In this document: positions 1 to 6,781 of the stretch, one piece after another
Position numbering within the stretch: the first letter of the stretch is position 1
Layout of the letters: each line of letters begins with the position of its first letter
NCBI GenBank assembly: GCA_900766795.1
Contig: CAAFWX010000288.1
Span: 1 to 10,296, forward strand
Reading direction: 5' to 3'
DNA from: Oscillospiraceae bacterium
Lineage (GTDB): Bacteria; Bacillota_A; Clostridia; Oscillospirales; Ruminococcaceae
Length of the DNA: 10,296 nt
Translations under genes and position numbers: made by a program
The notes under the pieces: generated by a model
Told to the model about the DNA's origin: nothing
The model's input: the letters and a program-made list of their open reading frames with translations, nothing else
Database searches by the model: none

Positions 1-3
1 AAT

Positions 4-54
4 TCGTCCTAGCAAGGCGTCAGCCTTGCGTCGTCCTCATTGTACAATCTGACG
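4..54. repeat. Hairpin and palindrome cluster at left edge
   Basis: A perfect 7-bp stem (GCAAGGC, loop GTCA, GCCTTGC, 12-29) is bracketed by the direct repeat TCGTCCT at 4-10 and 31-37. It is followed by the 10-bp palindrome ATTGTACAAT (39-48) and then CTGACG (49-54), which is inverse to CGTCAG at 18-23. Neither strand has a T-run after the hairpin, so it does not look like an intrinsic terminator. The density of nested symmetry suggests a piece of a dispersed intergenic repeat that continues left of the window. That is an inference, and no second copy was seen here. Confidence 0.45.
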
Positions 55-136
55 AAAAATCTGCGGCGCAATCGAACGAAAATAATTATGCGGTATTGCC
101 CTAACATGAAATACATTCAAACATATAATTCATAAG

Positions 137-1276
137 ATGAAAACCGTTCTATCTTTTCTCGGCAGCTACTTTAAGAAAATGGACAAGCTGCTGCTTCTGA
201 TATGCCTTGCGCTTACCGCTTTCGATATGGTTCTTGTAAACTCGCTGTACGAAAACGACTTCATTCAGCACAAGCTTGTCACCACACAGTTTATCGCCGC
301 CGTACTCGGCATTTTCGCCGCAATCATCATCGGCATGATTGACTATAAATGGATGGCAAAGGTGTGGTATCTGTATGCGCCGATTGCTTTGGGCTTGCAG
401 CTTCTGCTGTTTACGCCGCTGGCAGTTTCGCGCGACGACGACGTCGCGTGGCTCAATCTCGGATTCATCACGATACAGCCCTCCGAGATACTTAAGCTTG
501 CCTATATCCTGACCCTTGCCGCACATATCGCAAAGCTGGGCGACAAGATTAACTCCCTTGGGCGGCTCGCGCTGGTGTGCGTGCACGGGCTTGCGCCCGC
601 CGCGCTGATTCTTGTTCAGGGCGACGCAGGCTCGGCGCTGGTCTTTGTGTTCATATTCATTTGTATGCTGTTTATCGGCGGCGTTTCGTGGAAATACATC
701 ATCGTAGCGGTTGCGGCGGTGCCCGTGGTGGGGTATGTCGCGTGGAACTACATCATGGGCGACCACCACAGGCTGCGCTTTCAGATACTTTTTGATGAGG
801 AATTGCAGGAGCAGGAGCGCCTTGGCGCTTATTATCAGCAGTATCTGGGTAAGATTGCCCTTGGCTCTGGTCAACTTACGGGGCTTGGCTTTGACAGCGA
901 TTCGCTGACCGAGGTTCCCGAGATATACAACGACTTCATCTTCTCCTACATCGGCATGACACTTGGCTTTATAGGCTGTTTTGCGATTGTGCTTGCGCTC
1001 GCGGTGCTGTGCATAAAAATTCTCTCGGACAGCACAGGCTCAAGCGATATGCTCGGCAGGCTCATCTGTATCGGCGTTTTCGCGTGGATAACATTCCACT
1101 GCATAATCAACATCGGCATGGCGCTGTCTGTTATGCCCGTAATCGGAATCCCGCTTCCGTTCCTGTCAACGGGCGGCACCTCTATGCTCATGATGTACTG
1201 CGGAATAGGGCTTGTGCTTAGCGTAACGACCCACAAAGAAAAGGCAAAGCACATGTTCTACACGGAGAAGGACTGA
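137..1276 (+). CDS. rodA: RodA-type SEDS peptidoglycan glycosyltransferase
   Basis: This is a 379-aa polytopic membrane protein of the FtsW/RodA/SpoVE (SEDS) family. The family polymerises lipid II into glycan strands, and RodA does so for side-wall elongation with a class B PBP and MreBCD. About ten hydrophobic segments are visible. Family marks are QPSE at residues 114-117, QGDAGSALV (161-169, the QPDxGTA region), VPEIYNDFIF (260-269), which contains the presumed essential Asp266, and the C-terminal signature PVIGIPLPFLSTGGTS (334-349). RodA is preferred over FtsW from the general pattern and the short tails, but SpoVE-like roles cannot be excluded. Oddly, the IGEE usually following NDFIF is IGMT. 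There is no good ribosome binding site before the ATG. Met15 (base 179) is an alternative start but has none either. galK follows 88 bp later with no terminator between, so co-transcription is possible. Confidence 0.87.
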   Translation: MKTVLSFLGSYFKKMDKLLLLICLALTAFDMVLVNSLYENDFIQHKLVTTQFIAAVLGIFAAIIIGMIDYKWMAKVWYLYAPIALGLQLLLFTPLAVSRDDDVAWLNLGFITIQPSEILKLAYILTLAAHIAKLGDKINSLGRLALVCVHGLAPAALILVQGDAGSALVFVFIFICMLFIGGVSWKYIIVAVAAVPVVGYVAWNYIMGDHHRLRFQILFDEELQEQERLGAYYQQYLGKIALGSGQLTGLGFDSDSLTEVPEIYNDFIFSYIGMTLGFIGCFAIVLALAVLCIKILSDSTGSSDMLGRLICIGVFAWITFHCIINIGMALSVMPVIGIPLPFLSTGGTSMLMMYCGIGLVLSVTTHKEKAKHMFYTEKD

Positions 1277-1364
1277 TTCAAAAAAGCAGCTTCTGCGTTA
1301 ATTTTGGCAACGGCGCCTCTGCGGCGTTTGAATATTACAGAAAAAAATGAAAGGTATACAAGCT

Positions 1365-2618
1365 ATGAAGCCCATCGTTTCCGTCCTCAAGGACATCTAC
1401 CCCGACGCACATGTACCCGCACAGAAAGAGCGCTACACTAAAGCGGAGAATGCGTTCAGAGAGCACTTCGGCTCACTCGGCGAGCACCGCTTCTTCTCCG
1501 CACCCGGCAGAACCGAAATTTGCGGAAACCACACCGACCACAACAACGGCAAGGTTTTTGCGGCGAGCGTTGACCTTGACGTCATCGCAGTTGTGGAGCT
1601 TACCGACGACAACTGCATTACGATAAAATCCGAGGGCTTCCCCGAGGATAAAATCGACCTTTCCGACCTAAACGTTGTTGACAGCGAGAAAAACACCTCC
1701 GCTTCCCTTATCCGCGGAGTTGCGGGCGGCTTTGTTAAGAACGGTTACAAGATAGGCGGCTTTCGCGCCTACACCACAAGCAGCGTTTTAAAAGGCTCGG
1801 GACTTTCCAGCTCCGCAGCGTTTGAGGTGCTTGTCGGCACGATTCTCTCCCACCTGTTCAACGACGGTCAAATTAACCCCATCAAGATTGCCCAGATTGC
1901 ACAATATGCCGAGAACGTTTACTTCGGCAAGCCCTCGGGGCTTATGGACCAGATGGCTTCATCTGTGGGCGGCTTCATTGCTATTGACTTCAAGGACACC
2001 GACTCCCCCATTATCGAGAGCATTCCCTGCAACTTCGCAGAGTACGGTCACGCGCTGTGCATAATCGACGCAAAGGGCGACCACGCCGACCTCACCGACG
2101 AATACGCTTCCATTCCCGTTGAGATGAAGCAAATCGCGAAGTTCTTCGACTGCCGCACGCTTCGCGAGCTTTCCCTCGCGGACATTAACCTCAACATAAA
2201 CGAGCTTAGAAAGCGCTTCGGCGACAGAGCCGTGCTCCGCGCTATCCACTTCTTCCACGAGAACGAGCGCGTTGAGAAGCTTGTACATGCGCTGAAAACC
2301 GGTCACTTTGAGGACTTCTTAAGCTCTGTCAAGGAAAGCGGCGACAGCTCCTTCAAGTACCTCCAGAACATCTACGCAAACTCCGACGTAACCCACCAGT
2401 GCCTTTCCATCGCGCTGAACGTTGCGGAGAACTCGCTGCACCGCAAGGGCGCTTGCAGAGTGCACGGCGGCGGCTTTGCGGGAACCATTCAGGCATTCGT
2501 TCCGCTCGAGGATTTGAAGCAGTTCAAGATGAACATGGAAAAGGTTTTCGGAAACGGCTCCTGCCACGTTCTCACCGTTCGTCCCATCGGCGGCACTGAG
2601 GTTCTCCCCAACGAATAA
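1365..2618 (+). CDS. galK: Galactokinase, divergent clostridial type (GHMP kinase)
   Basis: This GHMP-family sugar kinase is expected to convert galactose and ATP to galactose 1-phosphate in the cytosol (Leloir pathway). Numbered from this start (417 aa), the sugar-binding motif GRTEICGNHTDHNNG is at 48-62, the ATP loop KGSGLSSSAAFE at 143-154, a probable catalytic Asp195 lies in GLMDQM, and the third GHMP motif VHGGGFAGTIQAF begins at 366. The canonical form of motif 1 is GRxNLIGEHTDYN, so the Glu that contacts galactose in well-studied enzymes is Asn here. The later NSxxxR-type stretch is instead KGDHADLTDEY. These changes match a divergent galactokinase subfamily seen in Clostridia, so the exact substrate is less certain than the fold. 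This start was chosen because AAAGG (1350-1354) lies 10 bp ahead. The ATG at 1347, adding six residues, is possible but lacks a good ribosome site. No other Leloir gene is present in the window. Confidence 0.85.
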   Translation: MKPIVSVLKDIYPDAHVPAQKERYTKAENAFREHFGSLGEHRFFSAPGRTEICGNHTDHNNGKVFAASVDLDVIAVVELTDDNCITIKSEGFPEDKIDLSDLNVVDSEKNTSASLIRGVAGGFVKNGYKIGGFRAYTTSSVLKGSGLSSSAAFEVLVGTILSHLFNDGQINPIKIAQIAQYAENVYFGKPSGLMDQMASSVGGFIAIDFKDTDSPIIESIPCNFAEYGHALCIIDAKGDHADLTDEYASIPVEMKQIAKFFDCRTLRELSLADINLNINELRKRFGDRAVLRAIHFFHENERVEKLVHALKTGHFEDFLSSVKESGDSSFKYLQNIYANSDVTHQCLSIALNVAENSLHRKGACRVHGGGFAGTIQAFVPLEDLKQFKMNMEKVFGNGSCHVLTVRPIGGTEVLPNE

Positions 2619-2633
2619 TCCTAAATACATAAA

Positions 2634-2656
2634 GGGAGCGGATTCGCTCCGCTCCC
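2634..2656. terminator. Bidirectional intrinsic terminator between galK and hflX
   Basis: A perfect 9-bp stem (GGGAGCGGA / TCCGCTCCC) with a 5-nt loop lies 15 bp after the galK stop and 25 bp after the hflX stop, which is convergent from the other side. On + it is followed by a T-rich stretch (TTGATTGTATTTCGTTTTT), and on - by TTTATGTATTT. It can therefore serve both genes. Confidence 0.8.
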
Positions 2657-2681
2657 CTCTTGATTGTATTTCGTTTTTCGA

Positions 2682-3929
2682 TTATTCGGTTATCTGATAC
2701 TCGCTCAGCTGCTTCACGTTCATTTGGTCAACCAGAGCGTCCACAACGATACCGCTTTCGGTGTATTCCTCGCTGAACACCTTTCCGTTTTCGCGGATTA
2801 CCGCCGTAAGCCCCGCTTTCGCGTAGGGAAGCAGCAGCTTCATGCGCTTTGCGGTTTCGGGAAGCTTTGCGGCAATAACCGAAAGCAGGCGGTCGATTCC
2901 CTCGTTTTTCAGCGCGCTAATCTTCACCGTGCTGTCGTCAACGGGAATGTTCTCCTCCAGCTTGTCGCACTTGTTGAGCACGGTGACAACGGGTATTCCA
3001 GCCGCGCCAAGCTCCGCAAGGGTTTTCAGCGTAACCTCCGCTTTCTCGGCGGCTTCGGGGTCGGACGCGTCGCAGACATGGATTATGATATCCGCGCACG
3101 CCGCTTCCTCAAGGGTGGATTTGAACGCTTCCACAAGGTGGTGCGGAAGCCTGCGGATAAGTCCAACGGTGTCCACCAGAAGCAGGCTTCTTCCGTCGGG
3201 CAGCTCAATCGCTCTGGACGTTGGGTCGAGGGTCGCGAACAGCTTATCCTCCGCGAGCACTCCCGCGCCCGTCAGAAGATTCAGAAGCGTGGATTTGCCT
3301 GCGTTTGTGTAGCCAACAATCGCGCCCACCTGAACGCTGTCCTTTCTGCGGCGCGCTCTGGTGTAGCCGCGGCGCTCCTCAAGCTCCTTAAGCTCCGCTG
3401 CAAGCTTGTCTATGCGGCGGCGAATGTGACGGCGGTCGGTTTCAAGCTGGGTTTCTCCGGGGCCGCGGGTGCCGATTCCTCCGCCAAGTCGGGACAGGCT
3501 CGCGCCTATTCCCATAAGCCGCGGAAGCCGATACCTCAGCTGCGCAAGCTCCACCTGAAGCTTGCCCTCGCGCGACACCGCTCTCCCCGCGAAAATGTCC
3601 AGTATAAGCATGGTGCGGTCGATTACGCGCACACCCGTTTCGTCCTCGATATTCCTTATCTGCGAAGCGGTAAGCTCGCAGTCGAATATAAGAAGCTCTG
3701 CGCCAAGCGAGCCGCAAAGCTCCTTGACCTCCTCAAGCTTACCCTCGCCGATTACGGTTGCGCTCTCGTATGCGTCGCGCTTCTGTATTACGCGGGCTAT
3801 CTCCTCGGCTCCTGCGGTCTTTGCAAGCTCGGAAAGCTCGTCCATGGACGCGTCGCAGTCAAACTCCCCCGTGTCGGCGCAGACTAGAATCGCTCTTGTC
3901 GCGGTCTTTTCTATCTTGTTTTCTTCCAT
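2682..3929 (-). CDS. hflX: GTPase HflX (ribosome-splitting factor)
   Basis: This is a 415-aa cytosolic GTPase of the HflX family, which binds the 50S subunit and splits stalled or stressed 70S ribosomes. Numbered from this start, an N-terminal HflX domain (about 1-140) precedes the glycine-rich family signature GGGIGTRGPGETQLETDRR (149-167). An Arg-rich coiled segment (168-197) and the G domain follow: G1 GYTNAGKST at 206-214, G3 DTVG at 253-256, G4 NKCD at 319-322 and G5 SAL at 338-340. The start was set at Met14 of the longest reading frame because AAAGGAGGA lies 5 bp upstream. The longer 428-aa version, beginning at 3968, would add a low-complexity extension lying in a hairpin. The gene stands alone with its own promoter (4028-4056), is divergent from nadB and shares a terminator with galK. 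Confidence 0.95.
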   Translation of the reverse strand: MEENKIEKTATRAILVCADTGEFDCDASMDELSELAKTAGAEEIARVIQKRDAYESATVIGEGKLEEVKELCGSLGAELLIFDCELTASQIRNIEDETGVRVIDRTMLILDIFAGRAVSREGKLQVELAQLRYRLPRLMGIGASLSRLGGGIGTRGPGETQLETDRRHIRRRIDKLAAELKELEERRGYTRARRRKDSVQVGAIVGYTNAGKSTLLNLLTGAGVLAEDKLFATLDPTSRAIELPDGRSLLLVDTVGLIRRLPHHLVEAFKSTLEEAACADIIIHVCDASDPEAAEKAEVTLKTLAELGAAGIPVVTVLNKCDKLEENIPVDDSTVKISALKNEGIDRLLSVIAAKLPETAKRMKLLLPYAKAGLTAVIRENGKVFSEEYTESGIVVDALVDQMNVKQLSEYQITE

Positions 3930-3934
3930 TGTGT

Positions 3935-3943
3935 CCTCCTTTT
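3935..3943 (-). promoter_or_regulatory. Ribosome binding site fixing the hflX start
   Basis: On the minus strand the sequence reads AAAGGAGGA, then CACA, then the ATG at 3929. It is a near-perfect Shine-Dalgarno match at good spacing. No comparable site precedes the in-frame ATG at 3968. Confidence 0.8.
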
Positions 3944-3951
3944 CGGGACGC

Positions 3952-4004
3952 GCCTTTGGTAACGGCAAAGGCTTAGCCGCTTCCCCCGTGAGAATCGGGA
4001 AAGC
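3952..4004 (-). promoter_or_regulatory. Structured leader of hflX mRNA
   Basis: The roughly 90-nt hflX leader contains two hairpins when read on the minus strand. The promoter-proximal one (3979-4004) pairs GCTTTCCCG with CGGGGGAAGC, with one bulged G. The proximal-to-gene one (3952-3972) is a 7-bp stem, GCCTTTG with CAAAGGC, and a 7-nt loop. Neither is followed by a T-run, so if this leader regulates it would do so by translation or RNA stability rather than by a simple terminator. A regulatory role is inference. Confidence 0.4.
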
Positions 4005-4027
4005 TAATGATTACAACACACATATCA

Positions 4028-4056
4028 AGTATAGCAATATTTCGTTTGTGTGTCAA
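4028..4056 (-). promoter_or_regulatory. SigA-type promoter of hflX
   Basis: On the minus strand a perfect -35 TTGACA (4056-4051) is followed by a 17-bp spacer and a -10 TATACT (4033-4028), which differs from consensus at one position. Transcription would start near 4021, about 90 nt ahead of the hflX ATG. The motif TCAAGTATA occurs twice on + (4025-4033 and 4053-4061), overlapping both promoter boxes. Confidence 0.8.
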
Positions 4057-4063
4057 GTATAAA

Positions 4064-4080
4064 AAACTGCACGGCAGTTT
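4064..4080. promoter_or_regulatory. 17-bp palindrome just upstream of nadB
   Basis: AAACTGC-ACG-GCAGTTT is a perfect 7-bp inverted repeat ending immediately before the nadB ribosome site. It could be an operator for an NAD-responsive repressor or a small 5'-UTR hairpin. On the minus strand it is followed by a few T residues and might weakly stop antisense transcription. I do not recognise it as the site of a particular regulator. No convincing -35/-10 pair for nadB was found: TATAAA at 4058-4063 lacks a matching -35. Confidence 0.4.
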
Positions 4081-4098
4081 AAAGAAAGGCTGATAGCT

Positions 4099-5598
4099 TT
4101 GAAATTCAAAAGATTTGATGTGCTCATTGTCGGAACAGGTATTTCGGGAATATATGCGGCACTGAACCTTGACCCGTCGCTGCGGATACTCATGCTATCC
4201 AAGCGCGAGCTTACACTGTGCAACTCTGCGCTGGCGCAGGGCGGCGTTGCTGCGGTCATGGATAAGGAAAACGACTCCTACGAGCTGCACATTAAGGACA
4301 CGCTTATCGCGGGTCACTACAAGAACAACATCGACAACGTGAGAATACTTGTCGAGCAGGGTCCCACCGATGTGCAGAAGCTTCGCGACAGATACGGCGT
4401 TGAGTTTGACCTCAATTCCGACGGAAGCCTTAACCTCACCCGCGAGGGCGGTCACTCCCGCCGCCGCATTTCCCACCACAAGGACACAACAGGCTTTGAG
4501 ATAGAAACCAGCCTTATCGAAAAGGTTCAGCAGCTGAAAAATGTCACCGTCATCAACAACTCGGTGCTCTGCCGTCTTGAAAAGGACGGTCGGGAGCTTT
4601 TCTTCGCTGATGTGCTGACACACAATGTTGCGGGCGATACTCCCCGTCACGAGTATTTCTGCGCGGACGCAGTGATTCTTGCAACGGGCGGTATCGGCAG
4701 AATATACGATTTCACCACCAACTCCGCAATCGCAACCGGCGACGGAATTGCTCTTGCCTACGGGCTTGGCGCTGAAATCAAGAACCTTTCCTATATCCAG
4801 TTCCATCCAACCGCCTTTGCGGACAAGCAGAACCGCGAGTGCTTCCTCGTTTCCGAGGCTGTGCGCGGCGAGGGCGCTTACCTGCTCAACTGCCACAAGG
4901 AGCGCTTCATGCAGAAATACGAGCCGGAGCGTCTGGAGCTTGCTCCGCGAGATGTGGTTTCCAAATGTATGCTTGCCGAGCAGGAAGCGACAGGCAGCGA
5001 CGAGTTCTATCTCGACATCTCCCATAAGGACCCCGAATTTGTCAAGGGTCACTTCCCGATGATTTATCACAAGCTTCTTGAAAAGGGCTACGACATGACA
5101 AAGGAGCCGTTTCCCGTCTACCCCTGCCAGCACTACCTCATGGGCGGAATCAACGTTGACGGAAAGGGCGCGACCAATATCGCCGGGCTGTATGCCGCGG
5201 GCGAGTGCTCCCACACGGGCGTGCACGGGCAGAATCGTCTTGCCTCCAACTCCCTGCTGGAAGCGCTGGTGTTCTCCCGCCTGATTGCCGAGGACATAAA
5301 CTCGCACAAGCACGACGACCTCGCCGCCGAGGTGGAATACCCCATGAGTGCTCCCGAGGGGAATCCGCTCCCGAAAGGTATCCGCACCGAGGTGCGCCAC
5401 ATCATGCAGAGCGCATACTTCATCTATCCGAAGTACCCCGAAATCGAGCGCGGTCTTGAGCGTATCAAGGAACTGAAAAAGCTGCTTGAGGAAGGCGGCT
5501 TCGCGGTAACCTCCGACTATGTGGAAACGCACTCGCTGGTTATCTGCGCATACATAATTCTTAGCGAACTGATGAACAGAAAGGACGAACAGGAATGA
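4099..5598 (+). CDS. nadB: L-aspartate oxidase NadB
   Basis: This cytosolic FAD enzyme oxidises L-aspartate to iminoaspartate, the first step of de novo NAD synthesis. It has 499 aa. FAD-binding GTGISG is at 12-17 and NSALAQGGVAAV at 42-53. Active-site stretches are REGGHSRRR (116-123 region), HPTAF (236-240), EAVRGEGA (253-260), APRDVVS (282-288), HYLMGGI (345-351) and GVHGQNRLASNSLLE (374-388). Glu117, His236, Arg284 and His345 line up with residues considered important in the Escherichia coli enzyme. It is somewhat shorter than E. coli NadB (about 540 aa), with a reduced C-terminal helical end, as is common in Clostridia. Succinate dehydrogenase/fumarate reductase flavoproteins are relatives, but the adjacent nadC settles the assignment. 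The start is TTG, with AAAGAAAGG (4081-4089) nine bases upstream. It overlaps nadC by 4 bp. nadA is absent from the window. Confidence 0.95.
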   Translation: MKFKRFDVLIVGTGISGIYAALNLDPSLRILMLSKRELTLCNSALAQGGVAAVMDKENDSYELHIKDTLIAGHYKNNIDNVRILVEQGPTDVQKLRDRYGVEFDLNSDGSLNLTREGGHSRRRISHHKDTTGFEIETSLIEKVQQLKNVTVINNSVLCRLEKDGRELFFADVLTHNVAGDTPRHEYFCADAVILATGGIGRIYDFTTNSAIATGDGIALAYGLGAEIKNLSYIQFHPTAFADKQNRECFLVSEAVRGEGAYLLNCHKERFMQKYEPERLELAPRDVVSKCMLAEQEATGSDEFYLDISHKDPEFVKGHFPMIYHKLLEKGYDMTKEPFPVYPCQHYLMGGINVDGKGATNIAGLYAAGECSHTGVHGQNRLASNSLLEALVFSRLIAEDINSHKHDDLAAEVEYPMSAPEGNPLPKGIRTEVRHIMQSAYFIYPKYPEIERGLERIKELKKLLEEGGFAVTSDYVETHSLVICAYIILSELMNRKDEQE

Positions 5599-6434
5599 TA
5601 CTTCTCCCCTTTTACGTTGACGACCTTATCAAAACGGCGCTTTCCGAGGACATTAACTACATCGACTCCACGGCAGACCTGCTTATCCCCGAGGACAGCA
5701 TTTCCGAAGCCTACTTTATGGCGAAAGCCGGCGGAGTTGTTGCGGGTCTGGAGGTGGCGCTGCGCGTATTCACCATTCTCGACCCCGACATGAAGATTAC
5801 CTGTCATTTCAAGGACGGCGACGAGGTGAAAAACGGCGACATCATCGCCGAATTCAGCGGTCACACCCGCCTTATGCTGAAAGCGGAGAGAACCTCCCTG
5901 AACATTCTCCAGCACATGAGCGGAATTGCTTCCTACACCCACAAATGCGTTGAGCTTGTCAAGGGCACAAACGCTTCCATCACCGACACGAGAAAGACGC
6001 TGCCCGGTCTGCGCGCGCTTCAGAAGTACGCTGTAACCGCGGGCGGCGGACGCAATCACCGCTACAACCTCACCGACGCGGCAATGCTTAAAGACAACCA
6101 CATCGACGCTTACGGCGGAATCACTCCTGCGGTTGAAGCGCTGCGCAAAAAGGCAGGGCACATGCTCCAGATTGAGGTTGAAACGCGAAATCTCGACGAG
6201 GTGCGCGAGGCGCTTGCCTGCGGCGTAAACGTGATTATGCTGGACAACATGGACTGCGCGACAATGGCGGAGGCTGTGAAGCTGGTTGACGGCAGGGCAA
6301 AGCTTGAGGCAAGCGGTAATGTCACCATGGACAACATACGCGAGGTTGCCGAAACAGGCGTTGACATCATTTCCCTCGGAGCGCTCACCCACTCCGTAAA
6401 GGCATTCGACATCTCCATGAAATGGAAGAAGTAA
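5595..6434 (+). CDS. nadC: Quinolinate phosphoribosyltransferase (decarboxylating)
   Basis: This 279-aa cytosolic enzyme joins quinolinate and PRPP to give nicotinate mononucleotide, CO2 and pyrophosphate, the entry into the shared NAD pathway. The length is typical. Family motifs in order are ERTSLN (98-103), DTRKTLPGLR (131-140), GGGRNHRYNL (150-159), MLKDNHI (164-170), EVETRN (194-199), IMLDN (214-218), LEASGN (237-242) and the C-terminal TGVDIISLGALTHS (254-267). These cover the Arg/Lys/His phosphate and carboxylate contacts and the acidic metal ligands. The ATGA overlap with nadB (start 5595, nadB stop 5596-5598) indicates translational coupling. An AGGA lies just before the ATG. The downstream gene begins only 10 bp after the stop and has a strong ribosome site, so it belongs to the same operon. 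Confidence 0.96.
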   Translation: MILLPFYVDDLIKTALSEDINYIDSTADLLIPEDSISEAYFMAKAGGVVAGLEVALRVFTILDPDMKITCHFKDGDEVKNGDIIAEFSGHTRLMLKAERTSLNILQHMSGIASYTHKCVELVKGTNASITDTRKTLPGLRALQKYAVTAGGGRNHRYNLTDAAMLKDNHIDAYGGITPAVEALRKKAGHMLQIEVETRNLDEVREALACGVNVIMLDNMDCATMAEAVKLVDGRAKLEASGNVTMDNIREVAETGVDIISLGALTHSVKAFDISMKWKK

Positions 6435-6444
6435 GGAGGACGTT

Positions 6445-6705
6445 ATGGCAGACGAGATAACCTATCGCTACGACACGCAGCTTCTCATCGACGCTGAGGG
6501 CATTGACGAGGACGAGCTTTTCGACTACATCTCCGAAAACTTCGTGGGCGACAGCCTGCTGGTTATTGCGGACGACGATGTTGCGAAGCTGCATTTCCAC
6601 ACCAACGAGCCGTGGAAGATTCTTGAATACTGCCGCACTCTCGGCGAGATTTACGATATCGTTGTTGAGGATATGGACAGGCAGGCGCGCGGGCTTAAGG
6701 GTTGA
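6445..6705 (+). CDS. Stand-alone FakA middle-domain-like protein
   Basis: This 86-aa protein closely recalls the central domain of FakA/YloV fatty-acid kinases (the region between the DhaL-like ATP domain and the FakB-binding C-terminal domain). That region typically reads YGYCTEF...GDSLVVVGDD...VKVHVHTNxPGKVLEYxLKxGEL...IENM. Here the corresponding pieces are YRYDTQLL (7-14), GDSLLVIADDD (35-45), AKLHFHTNEPWKILEYC (47-63), GEIYDIVVEDM (67-77). The paired His50/His52 are kept, while the Cys of the YCT motif is Asp10. Neither the ATP-binding nor the FakB-binding domain is present, so it cannot be a complete kinase. It is probably cytosolic. AAGGAGGA (6433-6440) overlaps the nadC stop and gives strong translation 10 bp later, which argues for a real gene rather than debris. 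Its function is unknown, and a link to NAD synthesis or lipid metabolism is only suggested by position and family. Confidence 0.7.
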   Translation: MADEITYRYDTQLLIDAEGIDEDELFDYISENFVGDSLLVIADDDVAKLHFHTNEPWKILEYCRTLGEIYDIVVEDMDRQARGLKG

Positions 6706-6723
6706 TTTTTGTAAATATGATTA

Positions 6724-6751
6724 AGGGGCGGTTCTATCGGGAACCGCCCTT
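6724..6751. terminator. Terminator of the nadBC operon, shared with the xre gene
   Basis: A perfect 9-bp GC-rich stem (GGGCGGTTC / GAACCGCCC, 6-nt loop), extendable by A-T and G-T pairs, lies 19 bp after the small FakA-like gene. It is followed by TTGTTGTATAT on +. It also lies 30 bp beyond the stop of the convergent regulator gene, so it probably separates the two units in both directions. Confidence 0.8.
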
Positions 6752-6781
6752 GTTGTATATAGTTTTCTGAAAATGTATAGC

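Noticed and set aside
149..874. 241-codon open frame on - opposite rodA
   Set aside because: Shadow of RodA. Its low-complexity basic composition has no family features.
2664..3887. 407-codon open frame on + opposite hflX
   Set aside because: It is the mirror of a clearly conserved HflX on the minus strand. It has no family resemblance and its composition follows from the hflX codons.
3930..3968. Longer hflX start at 3968
   Set aside because: It lacks a ribosome site and would include the hairpin and Shine-Dalgarno of the better start at 3929.
3973..4023. 16-codon minus-strand ORF in the hflX leader, starting at an ATG ending at 4021 and stopping at the base of a hairpin
   Set aside because: The ATG falls one or two bases upstream of the predicted transcription start and has no ribosome site, so there is no good case for a leader peptide.
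4195..5532. 445-codon open frame on - opposite nadB
   Set aside because: The + strand encodes complete, motif-bearing NadB across the same bases. The antisense frame has no ribosome site or recognisable domain.
5517..6392. 291-codon open frame on - opposite nadC
   Set aside because: Shadow of NadC, with no ribosome site and no recognisable motifs.
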